Shown here: positions 56,341 through 64,000 of the stretch, one piece after another
How positions within the stretch are numbered: position 1 is the first letter of the stretch
Layout of the letters: each line of letters begins with the position of its first letter
Source of the DNA: CAWEYO01 sp963813315
GTDB taxonomy: Bacteria; Pseudomonadota; Alphaproteobacteria; Rhizobiales; Rhizobiaceae
Direction of reading: 5' to 3'
Length of the DNA stretch: 64,000 bases
Assembly: GCA_963813315.1 (NCBI GenBank)
Contig: CAWEYO010000026.1
Location: forward strand, 1 to 64,000
Program-made: the position numbers and the translations under genes
Notes under the pieces: model-generated
What the model saw: the letters and a program-made list of their open reading frames with translations, nothing else
The model's database searches: none
What the model was told of the DNA's origin: nothing

Positions 56341-57048
56341 CTATGGCGTGATGCGGGCGAGGTCCTCTATGTCACTCGACCCGTGCCACGAGCCCGGCCA
56401 CATGACAAACGCGCCCCGGTCAACTTGATCGACGCCTTCGAACACGGTCCGCCTATCCTCCATACGCGCCTTGCCGGTGGCAACGAGCGCGAGCGCCAGC
56501 GGATAAATTTGGTGCTCCGCCTTCAGGATGCGCGCGGAGAGCGTTTCTTCTGTATCGTTGGTGAGCACTGGCACGGCCGCTTGCGCGATAATCGGGCCAT
56601 CGTCCGTCTCTTCCGTGACGAAATGCACAGTGCAACCGTGAATCCGCAGCCCTGCGTCGAGCGCGCGGCGATGTGTGTCGAGTCCTTTGAAGCCAGGCAG
56701 CAGCGCAGGGTGGATGTTGATCATACGGCCCCGCCACTTTTTCACGAATCCGGTGGTCAAAAGGCGCATGTAGCCGGCGAGGCAGACGATTTCGGCCTGG
56801 AATTTGACAAGTTCCGTGTCGATCGCCGCATCATGCGCGTCGCGGCTACCATGGTCGCGCTTGAGGATGGTTCGCGTGGGAACGCCGAGACTCTGCGCCG
56901 CCTTGAGCCCGGCCGCGTCCGCGCGATCGGAGATCACGCCGGTGATCTCGGCGGGATAGCCCGGCTGCCCGGCTGCGTGGATCAGCGCGGCCATGTTGGA
57001 GCCTCGGCCGGAGATCAGTATTACGGTGCGCTTGGTGCTTGAAGTCAT
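56341..57048 (-). CDS. purN: Phosphoribosylglycinamide formyltransferase
   Basis: 235 residues. Transfers formyl from 10-formyltetrahydrofolate to GAR in purine synthesis. N-terminal ILISGRGSNMAALI binds the substrate phosphate; catalytic Asn, His and Asp lie in MINIHPALLPGFKGLDTHR and TEETDDGPIIAQ. ATG at 57048 overlaps the purM stop (ATGA), so the two are translated as a coupled pair. Slightly longer at the C-terminus than E. coli PurN. Confidence 0.96.
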   Translation of the reverse strand: MTSSTKRTVILISGRGSNMAALIHAAGQPGYPAEITGVISDRADAAGLKAAQSLGVPTRTILKRDHGSRDAHDAAIDTELVKFQAEIVCLAGYMRLLTTGFVKKWRGRMINIHPALLPGFKGLDTHRRALDAGLRIHGCTVHFVTEETDDGPIIAQAAVPVLTNDTEETLSARILKAEHQIYPLALALVATGKARMEDRRTVFEGVDQVDRGAFVMWPGSWHGSSDIEDLARITP

Positions 57049-58109
57049 AGGTCGATGGAACCGCGATAGATGACGCCGGCGTCGCGGCGCGGAACGATGC
57101 GTCCAATCGGCGAGACATTTTCCCCGGCCTCCTGCAGGACCGCTGCGACCTGCGCCGCCTGGCCCGACGCGACGACCAGGATCATGCCGACGCCGCAATT
57201 GAAGGTGCGCATCATCTCGGCCGGACGAACGCCGCCCATTCTGGCGAGCCAGGAAAACACTGGCGGCACCTCGATCGCTTCGAGATCGAGCTCGGCCGCA
57301 AAATCCTTCGGAAGGACGCGCGGAATGTTTTCGGCAAATCCGCCGCCGGTGATGTGGGCGAGCGCCTTGATGCCGTGCGTGCCGCGGATCGCCCGCAGAA
57401 TCGACCTCACATAGATGCGGGTTGGCTCCAGCAGAGCGGCGCCGAGCGTCCTGTCATCCGCGAAAGGCGCGGGATCGGACCAACGCAGGCCGGACTCCGA
57501 CACGATACGCCGCACGAGCGAGAAGCCGTTGGAATGAACGCCGGACGACGCAAGGCCAAGCAGCACGTCGCCTTCCACAATGTCGTCGGTGGGCAGCAGC
57601 TGGCCACGCTCGGCGGCGCCGACTGCAAAGCCCGCCAGGTCGTAGTCGCCGCCCTGGTACATGCCGGGCATTTCGGCTGTTTCGCCCCCGATCAGCGCGC
57701 AACCGGCCAAACGGCAGCCCTCGGCGATTCCGCCGACGACCGCCGCGCCTTGGTCCGGGTCCAGCTTGCCCGTCGCGAAATAGTCGAGGAAGAAGAGAGG
57801 TTCCGCACCCTGCACCACAAGATCGTTAGCGCACATTGCGACAAGGTCGATGCCGACGGTGTCGTGGATACCGGCCTCGATGGCAACCTTGAGTTTCGTG
57901 CCGACGCCGTCATTGGCCGCGACGAGCACAGGATCGTTGAAACCGGCAGCCTTGAGGTCGAACAGGCCGCCGAAGCCGCCGATCTCGCCATTCGCGCCCG
58001 GCCGCCGCGTAGAACGGACCAGCGGCTTGATCTTCTCGACCATGGCGTTTCCAGCGTCGATGTCCACGCCTGCCTCCGCATAGGTGAGTCCATTTTTCCG
58101 GTCGCTCAT
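57045..58109 (-). CDS. purM: Phosphoribosylformylglycinamidine cyclo-ligase
   Basis: 354 residues. ATP-dependent closure of FGAM to AIR, fifth step of purine synthesis. Recognisable by YAEAGVDIDAGNAMVEKIKP, VAANDGVGTKLKVA, GCALIGGETAEMPGMY and AHITGGGFAENIPRVLP, the PurM/ATP-grasp-like signatures. Followed by purN with a 4-base overlap; divergent from the phosphatidyltransferase gene. Confidence 0.97.
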   Translation of the reverse strand: MSDRKNGLTYAEAGVDIDAGNAMVEKIKPLVRSTRRPGANGEIGGFGGLFDLKAAGFNDPVLVAANDGVGTKLKVAIEAGIHDTVGIDLVAMCANDLVVQGAEPLFFLDYFATGKLDPDQGAAVVGGIAEGCRLAGCALIGGETAEMPGMYQGGDYDLAGFAVGAAERGQLLPTDDIVEGDVLLGLASSGVHSNGFSLVRRIVSESGLRWSDPAPFADDRTLGAALLEPTRIYVRSILRAIRGTHGIKALAHITGGGFAENIPRVLPKDFAAELDLEAIEVPPVFSWLARMGGVRPAEMMRTFNCGVGMILVVASGQAAQVAAVLQEAGENVSPIGRIVPRRDAGVIYRGSIDL

Positions 58110-58346
58110 TTCGCTCCTCTGCCTCGCAGATTATCAGCGGCTCTTCGCATGAAGCGCCCGGCGCCGCAACAGAATGCCGCGTTTCCGGTTCCTGCTGAAG
58201 GCAAAAACGCAACGTGGTTGCCGCCAACACCCCGCACCTTGCGGGTGGGCGTGGTTTCGACCATGTATCGCACGTGGAGCTGGAGCATGATGAAAGGTCT
58301 TGTTTGCCGAAGGAAGCTTGCTTGTTAATTCTGGTGTGGTCTTGAC

Positions 58347-58934
58347 TTGAAGCTCCCGGTTGGAAGGATTCGGCGCGTGACGTTACCCAACTTGATCACC
58401 ATATTCAGGTTCCTGCTGGTACCGGGTGTGATCTTCGCACTGCTCACAGACAAGATGGGCTGGGCTCTCGCGGGATTTGTGCTCGCCGGGGTCTCCGATG
58501 GCGTCGACGGGTTCATCGCGCGCCACTTCAATCAGCGCACCGAACTCGGAGCCTACATGGACCCCATGGCGGACAAGCTGCTGCTGGTCTCGGTGTTCGT
58601 CGTTCTGGGCTTCATGGGCGAGCTGCCGCTGTGGCTGGTGATTGCCGCCGTGTCGCGCGACGGGCTTATCGTCTGCGCCGTGGTGCTCTCGACCGTGATG
58701 GCCAATCCGGTCGAGATGAAGCCGCTCTTCATTTCCAAGGCGAATACCGCGATGCAGATCATCCTCGCGGCAACCGTGCTTGCGGAGTTGGCGTTCGAGG
58801 CGCAATTCGGCGCCGTCCGCGTCGCTCTCATCTCAGTGTCAGGGCTCTTGACCGTCAGTTCCGCCGCAGCCTATCTCGTAGGCTGGCTGAGGCATATGAG
58901 TGGTCATGGTGAAAGCAAGAGCTCCAACGGATGA
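58347..58934 (+). CDS. CDP-alcohol phosphatidyltransferase family protein
   Basis: 195 residues, four to six membrane helices. SDGVDGFIARHFNQRTELG followed by AYMDPMADK is the DGxxAR(x8)GxxxDxxxD active-site motif; the start LPNLITIFRFLLVPG is typical of PgsA-like enzymes. Likely phosphatidylglycerophosphate synthase or a close relative of the cardiolipin type. First of three overlapping genes. Confidence 0.88.
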   Translation: MKLPVGRIRRVTLPNLITIFRFLLVPGVIFALLTDKMGWALAGFVLAGVSDGVDGFIARHFNQRTELGAYMDPMADKLLLVSVFVVLGFMGELPLWLVIAAVSRDGLIVCAVVLSTVMANPVEMKPLFISKANTAMQIILAATVLAELAFEAQFGAVRVALISVSGLLTVSSAAAYLVGWLRHMSGHGESKSSNG

Positions 58935-60078
58935 CGACGCGGCCGAAGCCGCCGCGGCGGCGACCTTCCGCAGCCAGATCCGCTTCTGGCTGATCGCGGC
59001 AGCCCTCTTCATCCTCTTCATCTATGTGTTCAGCGGTATCCTGCTGCCTTTCGTGGCGGGCATGGTGCTTGCCTATTTCCTGGACCCTGTAGCGGACCGC
59101 CTGGAAAAGGCAGGGCTGTCGCGGGTGATGGCAACGGTGCTCATACTTGTTGCCTTCGTGATCCTTCTGGCGCTTGGTCTGGTCCTCCTTATCCCCATCC
59201 TTTCCCAACAACTGTCGGATTTCATCGGTCGGTTGCCCGAATATCTCAGCCGTCTACAGGGGCTCGTTACCGAATATAATCCGGAGTGGCTGAAGGAACG
59301 GTTCGGCGTCGATCCCGGCAGCTTGCGCGAGGGACTGAATTCGCTGCTTTCGTCCAGCGTGGGGTTTCTCACGGCGGTTTTCGAGTCCATCTGGAATTCC
59401 GGCGTTGCACTTTTCAACATCGCGGGCCTGTTTGTCGTCACTCCCGTGGTCGCATTCTATATGCTTCTGGACTGGGATCGGATGGTGAGGGCGGTCGATA
59501 GCTGGGTACCGCGCGACCACGTTGACACCGTTCGCCAGATCGCGACGGACATCAACGTGTCGACGGCGGGCTTCGTGCGAGGGCAGGGCACGCTCTGCCT
59601 GATTCTTGGGGTCATGTATGCGGTTGGCCTGACGGCCGTCGGACTGAACTTCGGCATACTGATCGGCATTTTCGCGGGTTTGATCAGTTTCATTCCCTAT
59701 GTCGGCTCCCTCGTAGGGCTCGTGCTTTCCCTGGGCGTCGCTTTCGTCCAATTCTGGCCGGACTGGCCGTGGATTGCGGTCGTGGCGGCTGTCTTCTTCA
59801 CCGGCCAGTTCATCGAAGGCAACGTCCTGCAGCCACGGCTGGTGGGCAAGAGCGTCGGCCTGCATCCGGTATGGCTTATGTTCGCGCTTTTCGCATTCGG
59901 CGCGCTGTTCGGCTTCGTCGGTCTGCTGATCGCGGTCCCCGCGGCTGCTGCCGTGGCCGTACTCGTGCGCTTCGCGATCTCGCGGTATCTGGAGTCGCCG
60001 CTTTACAAGGGCCATGCGGACGAGCCTGCGGCGAAGGCTTTGCGCGTCGGAATGCGGACGCCTGACTCACATGGTTGA
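58906..60078 (+). CDS. AI-2E family transporter (PerM-like)
   Basis: 390 residues, about eight membrane helices with a long periplasmic-type segment between helices 3 and 4 (LPEYLSRLQGLVTEYNPEWL). FILFIYVFSGILLPFVAGMV, QFIEGNVLQPRLVGKSVGLH and PAAAAVAVLVRFAISRYLES are family marks. Family proteins export varied small compounds or ions; AI-2 is only one case. Overlaps the previous gene; GTG at 58900 is an alternative start. Confidence 0.92.
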   Translation: MVKARAPTDDDAAEAAAAATFRSQIRFWLIAAALFILFIYVFSGILLPFVAGMVLAYFLDPVADRLEKAGLSRVMATVLILVAFVILLALGLVLLIPILSQQLSDFIGRLPEYLSRLQGLVTEYNPEWLKERFGVDPGSLREGLNSLLSSSVGFLTAVFESIWNSGVALFNIAGLFVVTPVVAFYMLLDWDRMVRAVDSWVPRDHVDTVRQIATDINVSTAGFVRGQGTLCLILGVMYAVGLTAVGLNFGILIGIFAGLISFIPYVGSLVGLVLSLGVAFVQFWPDWPWIAVVAAVFFTGQFIEGNVLQPRLVGKSVGLHPVWLMFALFAFGALFGFVGLLIAVPAAAAVAVLVRFAISRYLESPLYKGHADEPAAKALRVGMRTPDSHG

Positions 60079-60772
60079 CGCGGAAAAACCGCGGCAACTG
60101 CCGCTCGACCTGCGGCACGGTACCGGCCATTCGCGCGACGATCTCGTGGTTTCCGCCGCCAATGCCGCCGCCGTCGCACTGATAGACCGCTGGCCGGATT
60201 GGCCTGCGCCGGTCGTGGTTTTGGCGGGTCCCGCGGGTTCGGGAAAATCGCATCTGGGGGCGATCTGGTGTGAAATTTCGTCGGCGGTCGAGTGCCATTC
60301 CGAGCTGGTCGGCGGGGAAGCTGTCGCGGCTGCCGAGCGGGGGCCGGTTTTCATCGACAATGCGGACCAGTCGGCACTCGACGAGCGTGGGCTGTTTCAT
60401 CTTGTCAATGCAGTGCGCGCCGCAGGAACGCATCTCCTTCTTGCCTCCCGGCGGTTTCCGGCCGCATGGGGCGTGAAGCTGCCTGACTTGGCATCTCGCC
60501 TCAATGCGGCGGCAACTGTCGAAATCGGCGAACCCGACGATCAGCTTCTGGCCGGCGTCATCACCAAGCTTTTCGCGGATCGCCAGGTCGAGGTCGAGCC
60601 GCATGTCGTGCAGTACCTCGTGCGCCGGATGGAGCGGTCGCTGTCAACCGCAATCCATGTTGTCGACCGGCTCGACCGGGCGGCGCTCGAGCGGCAGTCG
60701 CGCATCACGCGGGCACTGGCGGTGGAAATTGTCACTGCGCTCGACGAAGGGCAGGGCCAGTTCGGCTTTTGA
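60071..60772 (+). CDS. hdaA: DnaA-like regulatory inactivator (HdaA)
   Basis: 233 residues with DnaA domain III only: QLPLDLRHG (clamp-binding type N-terminus), Walker A AGPAGSGKSHLGAIW, sensor region PDDQLLAGVITKLFADRQVE and RRMERSLSTAIHVVDRLD; no domain IV helix-turn-helix. In Caulobacter HdaA stimulates hydrolysis of DnaA-ATP together with the sliding clamp and so limits replication initiation. ATG overlaps the preceding stop by 8 bases. Confidence 0.93.
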   Translation: MVDAEKPRQLPLDLRHGTGHSRDDLVVSAANAAAVALIDRWPDWPAPVVVLAGPAGSGKSHLGAIWCEISSAVECHSELVGGEAVAAAERGPVFIDNADQSALDERGLFHLVNAVRAAGTHLLLASRRFPAAWGVKLPDLASRLNAAATVEIGEPDDQLLAGVITKLFADRQVEVEPHVVQYLVRRMERSLSTAIHVVDRLDRAALERQSRITRALAVEIVTALDEGQGQFGF

Positions 60773-60800
60773 CTGCCATGTCGGCTAGGGGTGGTTGGTA

Positions 60801-60909
60801 TTCAGGTGATGTCGGCCTGCAAATGGCCGTCTTCTGCGCTTCTCACGTACCCGTCTACGCTGCGTGCCGGTTCTCGAAAACCACCATTCTCGGCTCGGTC
60901 TGACCTGAA
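60801..60909. repeat. Diverged copy of the purN-end palindrome
   Basis: Shares loop sequence CTTCTGCGCTT and CGCTGCGTGCC, plus outer TTCAGG/CCTGAA and the flanking CTAGGG and AACACACCCT, with the element at 56207-56323. The arms here pair only in part. It sits between the convergent hdaA and metalloprotease genes and may end both transcripts. Confidence 0.65.
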
Positions 60910-60921
60910 CCGCAACACACC

Positions 60922-62295
60922 CTAAACCACTACGAAGTCGGCGTTGGTGAGTGCCGGGCCTGTGCCGAGTGTGGCAAACTGAACCGCTCCGCCGGCCGCC
61001 TTGCCGTTGGCGTCGTAGGTCAACGCACCGGTCGTCTTGTTGTAGATGATGCGGTCATCGGCATCGCGCGCCGCCGCACCGACACAAAAAGCGCTCGCGG
61101 CCAGCGTGCCGATTGCCTTCAGAGCCGTGAAGACCGCGTTTTCCAACCGGATGGTATCGTCAGCCACCGAGAAATCGGTGATCCGATCGATATTCGTGGC
61201 CGCGCTCAACGCAGTGTTGAAGATAAACGCATCCTTGCCGGCCCCACCGGTAACCGTATCCTTGCCCGTTTCGCCGCTCAGCGCGTCGTTCCCCGCACCG
61301 CCGCTGACAGTGTCGTTACCTGCCCCTCCCCGGAGCGAGTTGGCCGTGCCATTGCCGACCAGGCTGTCATTGCCGTTGCCGCCACGGGCGTTCTCGATCA
61401 CCACGCCGGGACCAATCGTTACTGTGGCTCGCGATGACGCAGACCCGCTAAAGAATATCTTTTCGCTCACAGCGCTGAAAGCGCCAGGGTTGAGGTTGAT
61501 CGAACTGTTTTCCGACCCGCTGTAGACGATTGCGTCATTGCCTCGAGCGTCATTGATTGCTTGCCAGTACCGGGTGCCGTCTTTGAAAGTGTATGTGTCA
61601 TTCCCGGTATTGACTGTTGTGTTCTTTCCGTAGAGTGCCTCGATGGCCAGCAGATCGTAGTACATCGGCGTGGTGGGCGCGAATGATGAATAGTTGTCGT
61701 TCTCCGCCGACCAAGGCGAGGCCGTGTAGCTCATGATCGTGTAGAAGTAATTGTCCAGTTTGTCCGGAATCGCGTTAGGCGATTCGAACGAATGCTTGAG
61801 GCCGAGAGCGTGTCCGATCTCGTGCAGGATCGTCATGTAGTCGAAGCTACCGCGGGAAATGGTAGCTACGTACGGACTATTGAACCCGTAGTAACTGAAC
61901 CAGACATCGCCGGCATAAGCATAGCTGTCAGGTAGATAGGCATGTGCAGCGGCACCCGGATCGATATTCTTGGTGTAAGCGAAACGCAGTTCGCCAACGG
62001 TGGAGAAATTGTCGGCAACTTCGACGAACTTGATGTTCGCACTTTTGGCCCAGACGCTCAACGCGTCGCGAACTGCCGCCCGCTCGCCGCTCGAAAGCCA
62101 ATCCCAGTTGTACCATTCGGAATAGCCAAAAGAATCGTCGTAGTACGCAGTTCCCGTCGGAAAACTGTAGGTCAGGGTGACGCCTGTTCCGAGACCGCCA
62201 CCCCATTTCGTTCCGTCAATCAAATATCTGCCGAGGCCGGTCGTTGCCGGATCAACCGCTGTTACCGCTACAAAATTGCTTGTTGGAGTTGCCAC
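60922..62295 (-). CDS. Secreted RTX zinc metalloprotease (serralysin-like, M10)
   Basis: 457 residues. Zinc site HEIGHALGLKHS followed by the Met-turn TIMSYTAS; an M10C C-terminal domain with glycine-rich calcium repeats (GGNGNDSLVGNG, GGAGNDTVSGGAGND, GGAGKDAFIFN). No N-terminal signal peptide, as expected for export by a type I system with a C-terminal signal (end TNADFVVV). No type I export genes lie nearby, so they must be elsewhere. Extracellular proteolysis is its likely job. Confidence 0.92.
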   Translation of the reverse strand: MATPTSNFVAVTAVDPATTGLGRYLIDGTKWGGGLGTGVTLTYSFPTGTAYYDDSFGYSEWYNWDWLSSGERAAVRDALSVWAKSANIKFVEVADNFSTVGELRFAYTKNIDPGAAAHAYLPDSYAYAGDVWFSYYGFNSPYVATISRGSFDYMTILHEIGHALGLKHSFESPNAIPDKLDNYFYTIMSYTASPWSAENDNYSSFAPTTPMYYDLLAIEALYGKNTTVNTGNDTYTFKDGTRYWQAINDARGNDAIVYSGSENSSINLNPGAFSAVSEKIFFSGSASSRATVTIGPGVVIENARGGNGNDSLVGNGTANSLRGGAGNDTVSGGAGNDALSGETGKDTVTGGAGKDAFIFNTALSAATNIDRITDFSVADDTIRLENAVFTALKAIGTLAASAFCVGAAARDADDRIIYNKTTGALTYDANGKAAGGAVQFATLGTGPALTNADFVVV

Positions 62296-62745
62296 GCTGC
62301 CCAGCCATTAGTCTGCGAAGAATCTCACACCCGAAAAGTGTGGCTCTGCAGCCTGGCCCGTCTTGCGAGGCTTAATCAGCATTTATTGACGGTTAATCCT
62401 ATATGAGTCAAGACAACCGCCGGGTCGCATCCCTCCATGGTTCCCGCGAAGCGGAGACGTTTGTCCGATTTCTGATCCACAGATGCAAATCGCGGCTTGC
62501 ATTTCCAATCTAACGCGCATCGACGAGCCGGTAGAGTCCGCCGCAGCGACGGAGGGCGATCCACTGACGATCTTCACCGCATCAGGAAACGCTCCGGTTG
62601 GATTGGCGGTCAATTATGATGGTCGTGCTCGCTCAGAGATATCCGTATGTCCTGCAGGAAGCGGACCAATTATCCCACTTTGTTCCCTTTCTGCATTTTA
62701 GCCCCTTGCGCCAAATGCCTTTGAAATATAGGGCATTCGGCGGTC
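62296..62745. other. Intergenic region between protease and tRNA-Pro
   Basis: 450 bases; promoter of the protease at its left and of the tRNA at its right. No coding frame is convincing. Confidence 0.4.
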
Positions 62746-62822
62746 CGGAGTGTAGCGCAGCCTGGTAGCGCACCTGATTTGGGATCAGGGGGTCGTAGGT
62801 TCGAATCCTATCACTCCGACCA
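62746..62822 (+). tRNA. tRNA-Pro (anticodon TGG)
   Basis: 77 bases including CCA. Acceptor CGGAGTG/CACTCCG, D-arm GCGCAGCCTGGTAGCGC, anticodon stem-loop CCTGATTTGGGATCAGG with TGG, T-arm GTAGGTTCGAATCCTAT. Intact. Its 3' end is the likely insertion point of the element to the right. Confidence 0.97.
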
Positions 62823-63035
62823 AATTTTTCCAAGAAAATCAATCAGATAAAAGATCATTGGTCCACGGCCCGAGGAAATTATTACGCCGGGGGCAAGCTG
62901 GGGGCAAGATGGGCCGGGGTGCATTGCCGCGAAAAAACGCTTGTCAAGCGCATTGATTCGCATGAAATATTTACGAAGGAGCAACCACGGCGGGAACACG
63001 GCGGGGTTTTCCATCCCGAAGCGAGGGTATGCTCT
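62823..63035. other. Putative element end after tRNA-Pro
   Basis: AT-rich start then GGGGGCAAG repeated twice around 62889-62908 (spacing 10), with a third weaker copy. Such short repeats often sit at island edges. No gene until 63036. Confidence 0.35.
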
Positions 63036-63353
63036 ATGGTTAAGGAAATCCCCCACCGAAAGATTGTCCGTCCCAGGCACATCGAGGCCGAAACCGGCTT
63101 GCCGCTCCGTTCCGTCTATGACGAAATGAACAGCGGCCGGTTTCCGCAACAGGTCCAACTCGCCAAGCGCAGCGTCGGCTGGTTCAGCGACGAAATCGCG
63201 CAATGGCGCGAGGACAAGCGCCGCATCCGTGACGAAAGGCTGGCGGCCGGGCTGTCGCCCGTCGACATCCCGTCGGCAAATCCGAAGGCGAAACGCGCGC
63301 GCGGCCGCCCCAAAACCACCGCCGCGGTGGAGACGACGAACGCTGAAAACTAA
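63036..63353 (+). CDS. AlpA-like DNA-binding regulator
   Basis: 105 residues. IVRPRHIEAETGLPLRSVYD and FPQQVQLAKRSVGWFSDEIA, then QWRED, follow the AlpA/MerR-like excisionase fold of prophage and island regulators. The tail is basic (KAKRARGRPKT), AT-hook-like. AlpA proteins control integrase expression and excision of tRNA-integrated elements. ATG at 63036; upstream starts are possible but lack homology. Confidence 0.75.
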   Translation: MVKEIPHRKIVRPRHIEAETGLPLRSVYDEMNSGRFPQQVQLAKRSVGWFSDEIAQWREDKRRIRDERLAAGLSPVDIPSANPKAKRARGRPKTTAAVETTNAEN

Positions 63354-63473
63354 CGAGCCGGCGCGCTTGCGGGCACGGCCGGCTCAAAAGGGTCTTGGGC
63401 ATTCGGAAACGCCCGCCCTTCTAGCACACCGCCCTCCGCAAAGCCACCGGCGCCACCCGCGAGGTGACGTCTA

Positions 63474-63681
63474 TGTCCTACCAACTCGACACCAGCCGCC
63501 AGCGTCACGGCGCGGGCCTGTCGGTGATCGGCTTCAAGCCGGTCGACAGACCGAGGTGCATTGCCGAACCCGCGAGGGGCTGTTGCGCCGTGTCCATGAG
63601 TTGGCGGGCGGATTGGACGCCACCGCGCTCGCCATCCTTGAAGGCTTGCCCGACTGGATCGGAGGGCGCCATGACCGCTGA
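63474..63681 (+). pseudogene. Small element protein, frame broken
   Basis: MSYQLDTSRQRHGAGLSVIG starts in one frame and continues as AGRQTEVHCRTREGLLRRVH, ELAGGLDATALAILEGLPDW in another, so a shift lies near 63540. Joined it would be about 70 residues. The end overlaps the primase-like start by 11 bases. I do not recognise the family; small proteins of this kind accompany primases in islands. Confidence 0.45.
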
Positions 63682-64000
63682 AACCATCGCCAAGGCGCTC
63701 GGCGGGCACCGCGCGGGCGCAACATGGATGGCCCGCTGCCCGGTGCATGACGATCGCGAGCCGAGCCTTTCGATCAGTGCGGGCAAGGACGGCAAGGTGC
63801 TCGTGCGCTGCCATGCCGGATGCGAGCAGCGCGACGTGATCGCCGCCCTTCAGGAGCGCGGCCTGTGGGAAGCGACCGGAAGGGCGCTGGCGCATTCGCC
63901 CGCAAACATCACGGCCGGATTGCCGATGAACCCGATCCCGACGCCCTGAAGCGCACCGAGGCGGCGCTGGCGATCTGGCAGGCATCGCGAACCGGCCGAG
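63671..64000 (+). pseudogene. CHC2 zinc-finger primase-like protein, frame broken, cut by window end
   Basis: From ATG at 63671: ARCPVHDDREPSLSISAGKD and VLVRCHAGCEQRDVIAAL form the Cys-x2-His ... Cys-x2-Cys zinc finger of phage-type primases. After about residue 77 the expected continuation (DALKRTEAALAIWQASR) is in another frame, so a shift lies near 63900. The toprim and helicase parts would be beyond the window. Typical of P4-like or island replication proteins. Confidence 0.7.

Noticed and set aside
62483..62701. Small plus-strand frame before tRNA-Pro
   Set aside because: No motif or ribosome site; intergenic chance frame.

Overview
The window looks like chromosome from an alphaproteobacterium of the Hyphomicrobiales (Rhizobiales), closest in style to Mesorhizobium and its Phyllobacteriaceae relatives. 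Evidence: high GC; many ABC sugar and amino-acid uptake operons with LacI or GntR regulators; DUF1488, DUF1127 and multi-GAF kinase families common in this order; an hdaA-type DnaA paralogue beside purM/purN; and several short palindromic intergenic repeats of a rhizobial type. This placement is inferred from gene content; no 16S gene is present.

Left part (1-8.8 kb): the end of a carbohydrate ABC permease, two adjacent GH38 alpha-mannosidases and a MalK/UgpC-type ATPase form a mannoside uptake and breakdown operon, but the permease and both mannosidases are cut by frameshifts. An acetamidase/formamidase follows, then a scarred stretch with pieces of an aldo/keto reductase and a LigD-like ligase. 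From 9.2 to 11.56 kb lies a small integrated element: the 3' part of a tRNA-Lys(CTT) gene, two small regulator-like genes and a tyrosine integrase. The next gene, a sensor kinase with a LuxR-type response regulator partner, lacks its N-terminus exactly at the element's edge.

13.6-21.1 kb: a D-amino-acid dehydrogenase, a TPP-dependent 2-oxoacid decarboxylase-like enzyme, a ureohydrolase and a nitrilase-type amidase lie in one direction, with a DMT transporter beyond. Together they fit a route from arginine or D-arginine through 2-ketoarginine and 4-guanidinobutyrate to GABA. 21.3-27.1 kb: a translationally coupled signalling operon of a six-GAF histidine kinase, a lone receiver and a receiver-nucleotide cyclase. 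27.3-30 kb: a GT25 glycosyltransferase and an AT-richer O-antigen ligase/polymerase-like gene. 30-35 kb: DUF1488, transglutaminase, a small coiled-coil protein, and an amino-acid ABC system (binding protein plus two permeases) without an ATPase.

34.9-49.6 kb is carbohydrate territory. A LacI regulator faces a complete xylF/G/H-like sugar importer. After an IS1182-family fragment, an SMP-30 lactonase faces a GntR-led operon: enolase-superfamily dehydratase, an Frc-like sugar importer, a family 1 binding protein without a visible signal peptide, an SDR dehydrogenase and an aldose epimerase. This fits uptake, oxidation to a lactone, hydrolysis and dehydration of an unidentified sugar.

49.8-62.3 kb: a large zinc-ribbon/cyclase/AAA/TPR protein, glutathione-related small genes, a SixA-type phosphatase, purN-purM, and a phosphatidyltransferase, PerM-like protein and HdaA cluster, then a secreted RTX metalloprotease. 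The right end is an intact tRNA-Pro(TGG) followed by an AlpA-like regulator and a CHC2 zinc-finger primase-like gene, the entry into a second integrated element that runs off the window. About a dozen single-base frame breaks in conserved genes, mostly in clusters, suggest either sequence errors or local gene decay.
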